From the NCBI GenBank assembly GCA_006384855.1, contig VCJN01002681.1, forward strand, positions 44,655-108,654: DNA of 64,000 nucleotides, read 5' to 3'. The notes beneath the pieces are model-generated. The model made no database searches, was not told where the DNA came from, and saw nothing but the letters and a program-made list of their open reading frames with translations. The stretch is from Tetraselmis striata (Eukaryota; Chlorophyta; Chlorodendrophyceae; Chlorodendrales; Chlorodendraceae). How positions within the stretch are numbered: the stretch's first letter is position 1; each line of letters begins with the position of its first letter. The position numbers and the translations under genes are program-made. This document shows, one piece after another, positions 1 to 13,338 of the stretch.

Positions 1-2
1 AG

Positions 3-714
3 TCACGGGAGCGGTCTGTCCAATTAGACCCAGACGTCGCAGACACGCCAGAGCGCCAAGCCATCAGGTCTAGGTGTGCTGATGTTCAGGCCAAGCAAGC
101 CATAGCAATGCTGACCAGAGTGGCTGCACGTCATAGGCCAGCACCATTGGTTGGCGATGTCGTCCGTATCCCAATTCCAAGCGTCGACCGCTCCAAGCCA
201 GATGCACAATGCTTGGTGTGCATCGTCATCAAGGTAACAATCCCTATGTATATGTAAATGTATTTTTGGTATGGCATTGCCTACGTACTATGTGCTTGTG
301 GTTTTGATTTATTGGGTGTGTGACATATCATGGCTTTGAACTGGTGTTTCAGGTGAATGAGCATGGCCTTTCAGGCTTGCGACCAAGGCTGGAGTCATAA
401 GGCCAACTTGTGGCCACGGGGATATTGATCGTGTGCGTGACAGTGTCCCAGCGCAACACGGGCTGCGGGTGTGCTTGAACAATGTCGAGAGAAGCCAACT
501 GGAAACAGATATCAGTGCGCAATGCTTCGGCTTCTGTATCCCTATTTGCTGGCCAGGGTGTGTTGAGGTGTAGTTGCAAGGGTCCGTGCAGAACCAATGT
601 ATGCGCATGCCGCAAAGCACGCAGGAAATGCAACTCCGGGTGTCAGAATGGCGAGGGTGCTTCCACTAGCCAAGTTCTGACCCATGTCCGTGTCCTAAAG
701 TGCGCAGCAATGTA
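3..714 (+). pseudogene. C-terminal remnant of an integrase-bearing transposon protein
   Basis: Frame 3 from the window edge is open to base 233 and reads VGDVVRIPIPSVDRSK near its end. A GT-AG intron (234-352) fits in phase 0. The following bases encode VNEHG and then, after a two-base shift, FRLATKAGVIRP. After a further shift, the frame starting at 482 reads ISVRNASASVSLFAGQG and a cysteine-rich tail, LRCSCKGPCRTNVCACRKAR. This order (VRVPVPxVDR, a YRLGTKxG block, a GGQG block, then a Cys-rich tail) is what I recall of transposon-derived proteins carrying an integrase core, often labelled KRAB-A domain-containing protein 2-like. The catalytic core would lie left of the window. At least two frame breaks mean it is probably dead, unless extra introns explain them. 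Family assignment is from memory of motif order. Confidence 0.55.
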
Positions 715-976
715 ATGATATGACACTTGCCAACACTAACTTTGCCATTGTCTAAATGCTGACGACATCCTTTTGTATATTGCTGGCTGATGTTGCTCTG
801 TAGTGCCTTAGTATACATTTTAAGGGCATTAAACGAGTGGCCGGCATGCTTAAATAATTAATTTGTGCCTTCCGGAATATTTATATTTCAATAATTCTAA
901 ATTAGAACCCCACGCTCGAATTCCGCGGACGAAAATGAACGTATATTCATATGTGTCTTATCTCACACTCGAAAAT
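715..976. other. Gene-free AT-rich stretch
   Basis: No coding signal seen. The stretch is AT-rich and separates the transposon remnant from the palindrome cluster. Confidence 0.5.
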
Positions 977-1251
977 GACACATGTGCACATGTGTGACGT
1001 GTCGGGCCACACATATGCACATGAGCCATACTGTTCATGCCTCATGTGCACATGTGTCGTGATCAGCCGGAAAAATGACATATGTGTACATGTGCTAGCA
1101 CATGTGCATATGTGTCGTTTTGATTTTGACACATATGCAGATGTGTCACGAGGAACACATCTGCACATGTGTCAAAAGCAAAATGACACATGTGCAGATG
1201 TGTCCCCCGATGACACATGTGCACATGTGGCGACACATGTGCACATGTGTC
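977..1251. repeat. Cluster of ten near-palindromic 20-bp units
   Basis: Ten units close to the perfect palindrome GACACATGTGCACATGTGTC start near 977, 1007, 1040, 1077, 1096, 1128, 1154, 1185, 1212 and 1232. Spacing is irregular, 19 to 37 bp. Units 1, 9 and 10 are nearly perfect. Others carry paired-looking changes (CATATG, CAGATG, CATCTG) that often keep the symmetry. Every unit contains overlapping CANNTG cores. The spacers differ from each other, so this is not a simple microsatellite. Function is unknown. Confidence 0.8.
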
Positions 1252-1259
1252 ACGTTTTC

Positions 1260-1919
1260 ATATGGGTCTTAACATATACATATAGTCGCTCGCTAGTTTG
1301 GTACTGGTACACACCGCGCACCTGCTGGCGCGCCTCGCATTGGAGAATAATAGCGAAATATAAATGTCGGGGTACGTTTTCCAGCACTCTAAAACAGTAG
1401 ACATGACATGTAAATTTTAATTTGCGGGTGTAATCCGCTTTTTGCTGCTACATCGTCATCCTTAGTGCTCGAAACGGCGTACTGCTGGCTGCAGCAACAG
1501 ACAAGTGCCCGTTCGGCCCGCACAGGGGGCCCCCGCTCACGGCCGCATCATCGAGTCAAACGGGCACCATGTGCTCTCGAAATTGACTACTAGAACTGAA
1601 GCTAGCGATATGGGTTAAAAGGATCCTTACTAGTGATACAAACCTTGGCCTCAAGACCGGGGGGCCCCGTGTTTTGGCGGACGCGGGGCTCTACAATGCA
1701 GCGACTACTAGAGCATTGATCCTTGCGGCTCTCTGGATTCCACACTCCTGCAACGGGTCTACTTGTTCCCGCCCCACGTGTTTCCGCAGATCCAACACGC
1801 CGGATATGCTAACGTCTCGCTCGCGTTTTCAGAAACACCGCCCGGCCCCAATCCCTCACACGCGAGAGGTTGAGGCAACCATCACCAACCGAGCGTACGA
1901 GCGTTAGCACACACCCATA
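1260..1919. other. Intergenic stretch without recognised feature
   Basis: Short open frames exist here, but none has coding-like composition, splice context or a recognisable motif. I see no repeat structure. Confidence 0.5.
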
Positions 1920-3059
1920 CGCCAGGCTGACGCGCGTCAGTGTCTAATATGCTTTTATTAACGCTGTATGTCTTCATCGAGCATTTACGGCCGCTAAATA
2001 ACTTAGTACCATCAGCCCTATATTGAACTCAGGGGCAGGCTGCAACGACAGGGCCACCTGCCTATGCTGGTCAACCACCCAGCTATGTCGGTACACTTTG
2101 ATGATAAACATACGCGGCTGACAATATATTAGCGGTCACGCCACCGCGACCAATCTCGGTCGATGCCCGATAGACCACCGACCCATCCGATGTCTGCATA
2201 GGTAGGACCCACCGACCCGGATTTTCCGCCATTTCGACACCCCCTACTCGCTCCGGGACTCCCACCCCGGAAACCGATCCCTGTGTCTCTTTGATAAGCG
2301 GTGGCGACTAGTTCATCAAGATGGCAGCGGGGAGATACACTTCTCAGCACCGCGCTCGGTGTTGCTACTGCCGCACTCGTACATACCTCACCAAGCTTGC
2401 ACAATCGGGCTTTTGCGGGGGGGGGGGGGGGGGGGGAGGCCTGGCGCCGCCCGCCGCTTTGACAACAACCAGCATCTCGGCTAAAAAGCAATCCCCCCCC
2501 CCCCCCCCCAACCCCCCCCCCCACACACATCCAAATCGTGCAGCAAACCCGTATGGACCAGCACGAGTCCTGTCCCGGGGGCGAAAAGAAAACCAGCACG
2601 CGTGCGGCAGTAGCAAGACCGAGCGCGGTGCTGACAAGTATATCGCCCCGCTGCCATGTTGATGAACTAGTCGCCACCGCTTATAAAAGAGACACAGGGA
2701 TCGGACTCCGGGGGTGGGAGCCCCGGAGCGAGTAGGGGATGTCGAGATGGCGGAAAATCCGGGTCGGAGGGTCCTACCTGTGCAGACATCGGATGGGTCG
2801 GTGGTCTATCGGGCATCGACCGAGATTGGTCGCAGTGGCGTGACCGCCAATATATTGTCAGTCGCGTATGTTTTCCATCAAAGTGTACCCACATAGCTGG
2901 GTGGTTGACCAGCATAGGCAGGTGGCCCTGTCGTTGCAGCCTGCCCCTGAGTTCAATATAGGGCTGATGGTACTAAGTTGTTTAGCGGCCGTAAATGCTC
3001 GATGGAGACATACAGCATAAATACAAGCATTTTAGACACTGACGCGCGTCAGCCTGGCG
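1920..3059. mobile_element. Foldback (large inverted-repeat) element
   Basis: The left arm (1920-2376) and right arm (2602-3059) are imperfect reverse complements of about 457 bp, around a 225-bp spacer. The outer ends both carry the palindrome GACGCGCGTC next to CGCCAGGC. The spacer holds a G-run near 2417 and a C-run near 2490. Open frames occur in both arms only because the arms are mirror images. No transposase is seen, so this is a foldback or long-TIR non-autonomous element, or an inverted duplication. Bases 3060-3115 repeat part of the right arm (compare 2657-2704), suggesting a nested third fragment. Confidence 0.75.
2568..2589 (+). repeat. Dispersed 22-bp motif, copy 1
   Basis: AGTCCTGTCCCGGGGGCGAA followed by AA occurs here in the foldback spacer. 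It recurs at 32,441-32,462, with a related reverse-strand copy near 48,299-48,330. Confidence 0.5.
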
Positions 3060-3390
3060 CCAACTTGATGAACTAGTCGCCAACGCGCATTAAAGAGACA
3101 CAGGGACGACTCGCCAATTCAACGCCCTTCTTGCGAAAGCGATGCATAGAAGAGATTGCCGTGCGGGCCCCGAGGCCCCTCTACGCTGCCGCGACGCTGT
3201 CCCCATGACTGCCAGCGGGCGTGCCATGCAAGCGAGCGCGAGCGACATGTTCCGCTTTGTATAAAAAGGAGCTCCGGCACGGGTTGCCCCCGCCGGTCGT
3301 CCGGCAGCTACGTGGAACGACTACACCCGGCCGGCTAGAGGGGATTGGGGGGGGGGGGGGGGGGGGGGGGCTCGGGCCGGAACTGCCGTG

Positions 3391-6300
3391 TCACTGCACT
3401 CGGCGCCGCTTGGCGGCGGCGGCGGCATCCGCGGCGGCGGTGATCTCCAGCGAGCGCTGGTAGAGCGCCTCGATGGCCTCCACGGCGGCGTCCGTGGCGG
3501 CGGTGAAGGCCTTGCCATCCGTCCAGGCGTCCTGCCCCACACGCGCCACGCAGTCCACCACGCCCTGCACCTGGAGGGGGCCGATCGCAGCGCCCCGGGT
3601 GGGTGGGATGCCGTCAGGGGGTTTGTCTTGAGGGAGGATGGCCGGCTGACACCGGCGGCAGCGCTCCATTCCATTGGGTTATTGTTATATACTACTCACT
3701 CTTACATGTTATATACTATACACAAAAAGGTATAAATATAATACTACATGAATAAGTAAATAAAATATTCTACATATATGTATATATACACATACATACA
3801 TAGAAACATTTATACATAAATATAAATATAAACATAAACATAAATATATATATATATTATATATATATATATACATATACATACTACAAATATACACTGT
3901 ACATATGTACTATATATGTGCTATATATCATACACTACTCACAGCTCGCAACAATGGTGTACTGTTTTGCACCGCCGAGGGAGTTGGGGAATCGGTGCTA
4001 CACTCGCGATGTGATCTGGGTAGAAGAATAAGGGGGGGGAGGGGGGGGTGGGGGGGGGGGGGGGGGCACTGCTGGCTGGGTTGGTCGCGTGCCGCGGCGC
4101 ACCAGGTTGCGGTCCTGGGTGACGTCCTCGGCGCGCTGCGTGAGCTTGTGGGTGCGCGACGCCACCTGCTCCCATGCCTCGATGCACTCCAGGCACGCTT
4201 TCATGGGCTCCTGTGGGGAGGAGGGCCGGGTGAGGAGGGGGGGGGGTGCAATGCCGCGGGTTTCAGGGCTTGGCCGGAAGGGCCGTGGAGGTGGTGATGG
4301 AAGGGGGTAAGGGGGAGGGGTGTTGGGGGGGGGAGGGGCGCACCTTGGCCTCCGCCACAAACTTATTGAGCTCGGCTGCAGAAGACCCGCCGGGCTCTGG
4401 TGTCCGCACAGCGCGTTGCGGCAGGCCCTGCGCGGCCGCACCCATCGCCACAGGTCAGCAGGGTGGCCGCTCCGCACACGGATGTCACTACACCGGCGGC
4501 TGTACGCATGCGGAAGGCGCAGCCCAGCCTTCCCATGGCGTGCGTACGTACCGGGCAAATTATACAGGCGTGCATTTAAAACCCATTTCCGGGATATTTC
4601 GTGCAGTATTCGTGTGTGTTAGGAATATAGTACATGGTTCTGCCGACTTGAAGAATTACAGGTACTAGCGCGTAGGTGGCAATTTATTCTGAACGGCGGT
4701 GCCTGGCCGTGATATTTATATTTGTCGCCCTGCTTCTATCGTTGCCATAAACCGGATTAATTGAGTACTGGTACTACCACGACAATTACTACCGGTGCGA
4801 GGACAGCACCTGCTGCCGCAAATAATACTGAATGATGCTGATATTACTGACTAATTGCTGGTTAATTACTGACTCTACCGATATTACTGAATTATTTCTG
4901 AATATCAGTAATACTCATAATGATGTTTATAATTATAGTTAAACTTATAATTACAATTATAGTCATAATAAAAATCATAGTTAGAATTAGAATCAGAATT
5001 GGAATTGAAATTGGAATTAGAGTTATAGTAATCATATAGCTGTAACTGCAATCATCATTATTGAGTAATATCCGTAATATTTATACTGATATTACTGATT
5101 AAGTACGAGTTGTTAATGACGATTAATTACTGGTGTGAATTACAAAAGGCCGGTAACAAAACCACCGCTAGAAGCTGCGCTACATGGGAGATTATTGTGA
5201 GAGAAACACAATAAGCCGCTCAAACGCGGTCGCCCGATTAAAAGCGGTACTGTACGACCGACTAGTGATTACCAATACAGTACGGGTACTGGTTTGCAAT
5301 AACCCTTTTACTGTACCTATTCTCGTACATCCGATCGCGATCATATACGCGACCGAAAATTGCAAATGATGAACATTAACCGAAGGAGTACTGAATGGAC
5401 AGTACAAAATCAAGCAATGTCCCAAGTGCTTTCCGAAATCGATTCGCAATACGACTTAAATAGCCCTGTCAGATTTCTTTCAAGAAAAGGTAAATTATAA
5501 AGACCTGTTCTATTACTAGTACTATTTCACTCTAATTGCCGCACTTGCATCCCAATAGACCGGCGAGTTCGGCACGTTTAGATCTAATACAAAGCTCACC
5601 CTTTCAATCTGCCAGGTTTAGCCTTCCGGTTTTGCATAGGGGCAGTATGTGTCGATCTCGGATCCTTGGGGCGGTAAGCATGCAACGTACGCCTATATGC
5701 CGAATACGCACACCGTGCCGGCATCCAGGGGTGCGGCAACACCTGTCGCGCGGCGGGCTGTAGCCGCTTTCACAGCTGCCGGGCGTTGCATGCATTTCCG
5801 GGAGGGGTGGCAAGGGGTGGCGGGGGGCACGCACCCGCTGGCGCTTGCCGTCGGGCGTGCCGGCCTGGCTGTGGCTCTGCTCCGCCGGGCTGCCGGCGTC
5901 GCCGGCGCCGGGGGGCGTGGAGACCTTGAAGTTGGCCGCCTGCAGGCAGGCAGAGAGGGGGGGGAGTCAGGCCAGCGGGGTGGATGTCAATCATTGGAAA
6001 GGGTCGCGGGAACTAGGTTTCTGTGCCTGGTAGGTCACTATTTGATGCGTTTGGGTTGATTATGTTTTAAGCCATATACTTTTTAGAATTGCATTAGGTT
6101 GGGTTTTGTATAACAACCGGGTAGGCTTGACTGTGCATGATATATCATTATAATTGGCAGCGTGAGATTAGTCAAATAAAACAATCAAATTGAGTAGTTA
6201 CAAGCTTAGGTTGTTAAGCTTTATTGATTATAGACTATCGTGAATTCAAGTTTGTAAGGTTAAGTTCGTAACTTGGGTCAATCGTAAGGAAACAGGATCA

Positions 6301-9300
6301 GTTCAGGAGTTTGGATAAAATTTTTTTGAGGGGGGGGGGGGGGGGGGGGGGGGGTTCATGAGTGTGGTGTTAAAATGTGTCCGCGCCTGCCTTCACACAG
6401 TCACTGATGGGCAGTACGAGTTCGATACTGCCGCCAGAGGGGCGTTGCACCATCGCGCCGGCATTTGGATGGGCGCAAAACCGTTCTTCCTAGATCTGCT
6501 GCTGTTGCGAGGCAAGGACGGGGGGGGGGGGGGGGGGGGGGGGGGAGGGGGGCTTCGCCTTCTGGAGGCGGCCCTTCTGCGCCTTCAATGCGCGCGTCTT
6601 CATGGTCGCGATCATGCGGTACAGCAGCGCCTCGATCGCGGTGGTCACCATCGCCTTCATGCTGTCGTCGGGTGCTGCCTCCTGGACCTGCAGGCGACGG
6701 ATGGCCAGACGCACACACACCCTCAGCCCCCCCCCCCCCCCCCCCCTCCCCCCCCTCCCAAAGCCCGCGCGCGGCCGGCAGGCGAATACATGCAGTACCT
6801 GGGCGCCCATAAGAACCCTTAAAAGTTGTCTAAGATTGGGCGCTTGCATGCAACCTATGAGAACCCTTCTGATCAGCCTGAAAGTTGGCTTGCGTGCACC
6901 CCATAAGAAATGTCTACTGTCTATGTCTACTGTCTAATGTCAATGTCTATTCCGGTCGCGCATGCGGGCGGCTGGTGAGCTTGTGCCATCATGATTAACA
7001 ATGACGCGAGTTGGAGTTCCCCATCAAGCACCGGGCCCCGAGGGGAGCCGCACCTTGACCTTCCAGCGCACGAGCTGCGCGATGCCGGACTGCTGCGCGA
7101 GCGTGGTGACCTGGGTGCAGAGCGCCAGGCCGCCCGCAACGCCGCTTTCCAACGAGGCCATCGCCCAGGTGAAAAACTTGGTGAGGGAGCGCACGTGCGC
7201 GCGGAAGTAGCTGAAGGTGGGGCCGTCCTCGCGCATGATCTTGTCCGCCTGCGGAGGGGTGGTTGCAGGGATAAGATGAGGGTTAGAAGCCCTGTACCAT
7301 GGCGTTGCGACCCCAGGGGCTGATGACACAAGAGATGGATATTGCAGCTTTAACGTGTCATACAGATAGGATTGTTAGAACGTTGACCCGGTAGGGTTTT
7401 CAAGGGTATAATAGGTTATTATATTTAGGGTCACAGGGTTACAAACTGGCGGGGATATTGGATGTCTGTAGGGGCTTGCGGCTCTAGAGGATCGTCATGA
7501 GGCTGCTGGGGCACAGGTGATTAGGGTTTCATGCCCTAGCTAGCCAGGCGCGCCGAGGGGGGGTCACCTCGTGCTTGAGCGCGCGCGCCTGCTGGTGCAG
7601 GTCCTGCTTGCGCCGGTCCAGCTCCGCGACGCTTGGCTTGCCGGCGGCCGCCTGCGCAATGGGCGCGGCGGCGCTCAGAAAGAAAAAAGCCGCTCAGAAG
7701 TAGCCACGATAGCGCCGCAGTCTCTCGGCGCGGAGCCATCTATGCGCTGGTCCCTTCTCACCTTGCTCGGCCCACCACCATCGGCCCTTTCCACCATCCG
7801 AAACCAGAGACCCTAATCCTAAACCCTACATATCAGCGGTATCTAGACTAAAGCCGGGTCCACTATACCCAGATTCGTTCCAACACCTCAATGACCAAAT
7901 AAAAGAACAAATCAATCCATCACTAACTAACTAGACAACTCAACACCCATCCATCCATCCATCCATCTATCAATCAGCCAATCAACCGATCAAACAATCG
8001 ATCAATCACCGCCAAGAAACTGCGGCCTTACAGTTATACACTCACCGGTGCGCGCCCCCCCTAAAACACTATCAACTGTCTTGCCGCATCGCATTGATGT
8101 TCCCGCGCTCTATTCGTGGTGTATTCTGACATGTTCACATCTATTTCTCTTTTGCATGGGGTGGGGGTTGGACACCGTCGACATGTGCGAACCCAAAGTG
8201 TGTTTGCGGTATGCGTTGATGTCTTTGTGTTGTAACTGCCTGCATGGGGGGGGGGGGGGGGGAGGCAAGCGGGGGGATGCCTTCGCGGGCTCCACGCTGT
8301 CCCGGCCGCCCATGTGCCGCGCACGGGTAGTCGCGTCAAGCGGCTCTGCCGGCTCCACGGGGCTCTCCACCTTGTCCGCCTCGCGCTTGCGCCCCTTGGG
8401 CGCGGTGGGCGGCAGCGAGGAGCGCGGGAGCGAGGGGCTTCCCTCGGCGGCGGTGCCCTGTGGCGGGCGGAGCGCGCAGGCGTGAGGGGAGCGCCGGCGA
8501 GGTGGGGTGGGGTGAGAAGGACCGCAGGGGGGGGGGGGGGGGGGGGGTTGCCCAGCGCAGCAAAGACCCCCCCCCCCCCCCCCCCCCAGTTAGGGTGCCA
8601 GATAAGGCGGTGAGGAGAGTGGGGGACCGCTGTGACATCTAACCATATATGGGTGCCAACACACCCATCAGAACTCGTCATGTATAGTGAGAGCCCTTTC
8701 TATAAGCCTCGACTGGGGCTCGCATGCAACCCATAAGAGCATTAGCTATTGTTCCACTGTAGCCCCGTCCACATTGGACCTCTGGCAGGCGGGCAGGTTC
8801 ATATTGCCACCCGCTCCCTGTTGGCATCCGCAGTGCGTGACGGCGCATTTGAACAACACCGGTTAGACGCGCCGGCCACCCTGCTTGTTTGGACCCGACT
8901 GCGGGGCAGATTGGCCAAACACTGTCGCGTATTTCCCAACTCATTGTGCCGGCAAATTAATGATGGCGGCCTAAAGCCTCGGCGCTCCCCGTCAGGGGGA
9001 TCGGCACGCACATGCTGCGTTCATGTGGTACCGCACATGTGTCGCAGGATGGTGATCGATTTCTGCAGCGGCAGGAGGGCGCACTGCCGCAGTGCACCGC
9101 GGCGGTCGCGTTGAATTCGATGGTAGGGGAAGAGACTCCGGTAGATAGGCGGAAGGACAGCGCCGGAGGGGGGTCAAATGGGGCATAAAGAGAGTTGCAG
9201 CAGGGGTCGGGCCCGGGGGGGAGGGGAGGGAGGGGGGCGAAGGAGGGGGGGAGGGCGGGGGGGGGAGCGCACCGGATCCGCGGTGGGCTTCCGGGTGTCG

Positions 9301-12300
9301 AGCTTGCGCTTTGCGATACCCAGCATGGCGGTGTCCTACGGCGCACGGCAGCCAGGAGGTGAGCGTGTCGCACACCGCATACGTCGGCCATGGCCCGCCC
9401 AGCGCTCGCGCGCGTGATACCAGGCATTCCAGGGTTTTAGGGGTTTCACAGGTGTTTTCGTCGCCCCCCTTTTTATTCAGAAGCTTTCCAGGATTATAGT
9501 TTAAAGATTCGAATAAACACATTTCACGGCTCTCCTAATAAAACATGCGAACCTCGTAACACCCTGCGGTGGGTGCAGGCCTGGCTTGTCGCCACGTGGA
9601 GAGCCCGGGAGGGCGGCGGCGGGGTGAAGCCGGGGGCCGGGGGGGGGGGGGGGGGGGGCTTGTCTGAAGGAGGGGGGTCGCACACGGCGCTCGGTGTCGT
9701 CCGCCCGAGCCGAGCCCTCACGCGAGCGCGCCCTCTCGCGCTCGCCCTTGCTGCCCACTCGCTCCTCGCGAGGGCGGCGCTCCGCCTCGTACGCGTCAAC
9801 GATGGCGCGACGCTCCTGCGCACAACCGGGCAGCGGTGTCAGCGACCGGCCGCGCGGCGCCGAGCTGGTGCCGGCCCTTGCTGCGGCGACCGGGCGGCGG
9901 TCCCACGTGGCGGCGCACTTTGCGGCTTTCGTGGTCTCGGCTGTCGTAGTAGTCGTCCCGAGGGGCCCGCTCATCCCTGCGGCGGCAACCACGGCAGAGG
10001 CGTCAGCAGGCAGCCAGGAGATAGAGAAATATAAAAAGTATCCTAAGACACATAAAGTGTCTTCAATCCCACTACTTGTTTTCTTTCATGACGGCAGCGG
10101 CAGCGATGGTGCTTTGCAGCAGGCGGCGCGCACCTGCCAGGCCTGGCGGCTCCCTCGTCGCGGCGGTGCCCATCCCGTAACTCCCGACGGTCCGGCACGT
10201 CGCGCGTCTGCGAGTTGGAGCGCCGAGGGCCCTCCTCCCGCCGGCTGCCCTCCGCCCGCCTGCACACCACAAGCTATGTTGCAGTTCGCCGTCTGCGCGA
10301 CGATTTCGTCCATGGAGGCCGGTAACCGAACCGAAGATAGCCGCAATGGCGCTCGGCAAAAGCCGCAGCAGGGGGCGCGCACCTATCCGCCCTGTCCTGT
10401 CCGTCTTGTCCGTCCGGTCCGCGGGCGTATCGCTCGCTGCGGCCGCGCGGCGCCTCCTCGCGCGCGTACTTGTCCGGCGGGACCGCCGACTTCGGCTTCT
10501 CGCCGTCGCGCCGCTCCTCGCGACTATACCTGCCAGCCGCCGCCAGTCGTGAGCACGTCAAGGGCACCCAATGACGCGAGTCGCGTTCCGCAGAGTCCGG
10601 GGTAAGTCGGTCGTGCCATACCGGCTGCTGTCGACACGGCCGCCGTGTCGGCTATCGTCCCTGCCCCCCCGCTGCTCGCGGTCCTCCTCCAACTCGCGCC
10701 CGCCGCGACGCTCCTCGCGCCCCGCCGAGCTCTGTCGCGGCAAGCCATCCGCGTCGCGACTGGCGTAGCGCTCCTCGCGGCGTTCCTCGGTACGTTCCTC
10801 GCGTGGCCGACTGGTGTCGCGCAAGCGCACGCTGTCGGAGCGCGCCAGCCTGCGACCGGCCAGGACGACAGATAGAAAAACACATGAGAATAGGCAATGA
10901 TGAACCCAAAGCTTGCACCGGTAAGTCTAAGTGCCATGTCGTGCTCATCGTAGTAGCGTGTCAGCCAGGCTGCGTTTACTTGATGATATTCTTCATACGC
11001 AGCACCATGATGTAGTGATGTATTCATGGGAGGTGTCTCCGCGCAGGTGTGTACAGTACACCAATAATAATGGTTCCTGTATGGTATACGCACGTGCGTG
11101 GAGTGTTGTTACCGCAGCTCCGGTCATGAGTCGCAAATAATGATATATGATGTATGGCTACATGCCATCGAAGTCGGTACACTTGCGCAATAATATTGCT
11201 TTGATTGCTAAATCGGCGCTGTGAAACACCGGCACACAATGTGTACACCCCCAGCCCCCCAATAATTGGGTGTATGGTGCGGGATCATGGGTGCGGGAGA
11301 TGCTGTGCTGACGGTACCAAGCCCAGAGGGAGTACAGCCGGCAAGGGAGGGGCCAGAGGGGGAAGGGGGCGGACCTGCCGCCCCGCCTGTCCTCTGCCCC
11401 GCGGGCACCGGCCACCTCCTTGCTGGGCTCCCGCTCCCGCCTCCGCTCCGACTCCTCCTCGCGGGCCTTGGCCGGCGCTGCCGCGGCGGAGGCACGCCCG
11501 GCGCCGTCCTCCGGCTCGCGCCGCCGCTCCGGCTCCGGCTCCGCCAGGCCCCGCGGGTGCTGCCCGCCGGGGGTCTCGCCGCCGTCGCCGCTCGGCCGGC
11601 GCTCCCTCTCGCCCGCCGAGGTCGGCTTCAGCGCGGGGCTGCCGCTGCGCGCCGCGCCCTCGCTGTCGTCCGCCTGGCCTGGGCGCCGCCCCGCGCGCTT
11701 GGCAGCCTGCCGCGGCCCCCAGCGCGTCACCATCAGCAGCCCGCCAGGCGCCCTCCCTGCATCAAAAGAGGCCGGGCGCCGATCGCCCACAGAGGGAGCT
11801 GCCACATCTCCTACCCCTCTGCCGCATGAGGAGGGTCAGCGGGCACCCACCTCGGCGTCTCGCGGCTGCTTGGGATCCCCGCGGTTGCCGTCACGGCTGA
11901 CAGCCGCGCGCTCTTGTTTCCTCACATCTGCGGACGGCAGCCGCGGTCAGCGCGCCCCGACGCTGCCTGCGGCCCTACCCGGCCCCACACTTTGGGTTCG
12001 CATTATGCACGTATGCAGTGAGTATGTACAGGTGCCGGCGCGGCGACAAGAGCAGTGCAAGTGAGAACCCGCATTGCTCGCCTGGTAGAGAGGTCAAATG
12101 TATGGAAAAACAGCATAGCGGAACTATAGCGAATGTTCTTACAGGCTGCATGCAACCCCAAATCTCAGGCATATAACAAGGGTTCTGATCGGTGCGCTGG
12201 CAGCGGTAGTACGTAGGTGTGCACATATACATATGAATGTGGTATCCATCTGTATACAGTTTCCTCCCGCGCGAGGAGGTTAACAACCATGTGCATGCGA

Positions 12301-12652
12301 AAACCCATCAGAACACGGGTTTTAGAGAGTAGGGGACTTGGGGTGCAGCGGGGTGGGCGTGGGATATAGCATATACCACGACCTGAATGTAGTATGCATA
12401 TGTAGAACTGTATATATGCTATATACATACTGCACATAGTATAATATATGTAGCGTGTATTTATACATATAACATATTGAATTGTACTTATAGTATGTAT
12501 ACATATACTATACGCCCCCCCCCCCCAATAAATATGGCAAAGGAACTCTGAGTCACCGCTGCAAAACAGTCTGATGCTTCTGTGACCCTTGTCCCCAATT
12601 AAATGCCACGGGTAATCAAGCGCCCCTGGGCACACGTGCGCATATGAGCGAG

Positions 12653-12705
<53 letters not shown>

Positions 12706-13265
12706 AGAGAGTGCACGCGCGCGCTGGTTGGCACTGGTTGGCGCCGTTGCCCCGTATTGTCCGAGGCGCACGGGCACACCTGGCTGCTCAGCGGGCGCCC
12801 CCGCCGCGGCCTCCTTCTCGGGTTTGCCGCCACCGGCCGCCTTTTCTTCCTTGATTGACTTCAAGATGGCGGCCTTGCTGCCGAGGCTCACCCTGTCCGC
12901 ACACCACATGCTCAGGTGGCCAGGCAGGAAGGCAGGCCGCCGGGCCGTTAACGAAAGGGAACGACATGCATAGGGGGGGGGGGGGGGGGGGGGGGGGGAT
13001 GCAGTGCCTTGGTGGCAATGGCACTATGCCCACACAAAACAACGCGACAGCGCTACACCGAAAAACGCGATGTGTCTAGATGTCCTGAGCCAACACGGCT
13101 ACAAGCCAATAAGGTGTGACATTGTGGATATGATCCTGCGAGGGTTCGAAACAAGGCGGCGGCGGCCGGGCCCTTGGCCCATGGCAGGAAGGCCCTGCCC
13201 AGAAGCGGCCGCCCGCTCAAGTCACATGCCACCCCCACCACCACCAAATACACACACACACACGC

Positions 13266-13338
<73 letters not shown>

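Noticed and set aside
977..1251. CRISPR array
   Set aside because: Units are near-palindromes with irregular 0-17 bp gaps and no constant repeat/spacer lengths; the DNA is eukaryotic.
2129..2677. Open frames of 60-180 codons in the foldback arms
   Set aside because: The two arms are mirror images and give matching frames on opposite strands; composition follows the repeat and poly(Pro)/poly(Gly) runs come from homopolymers.
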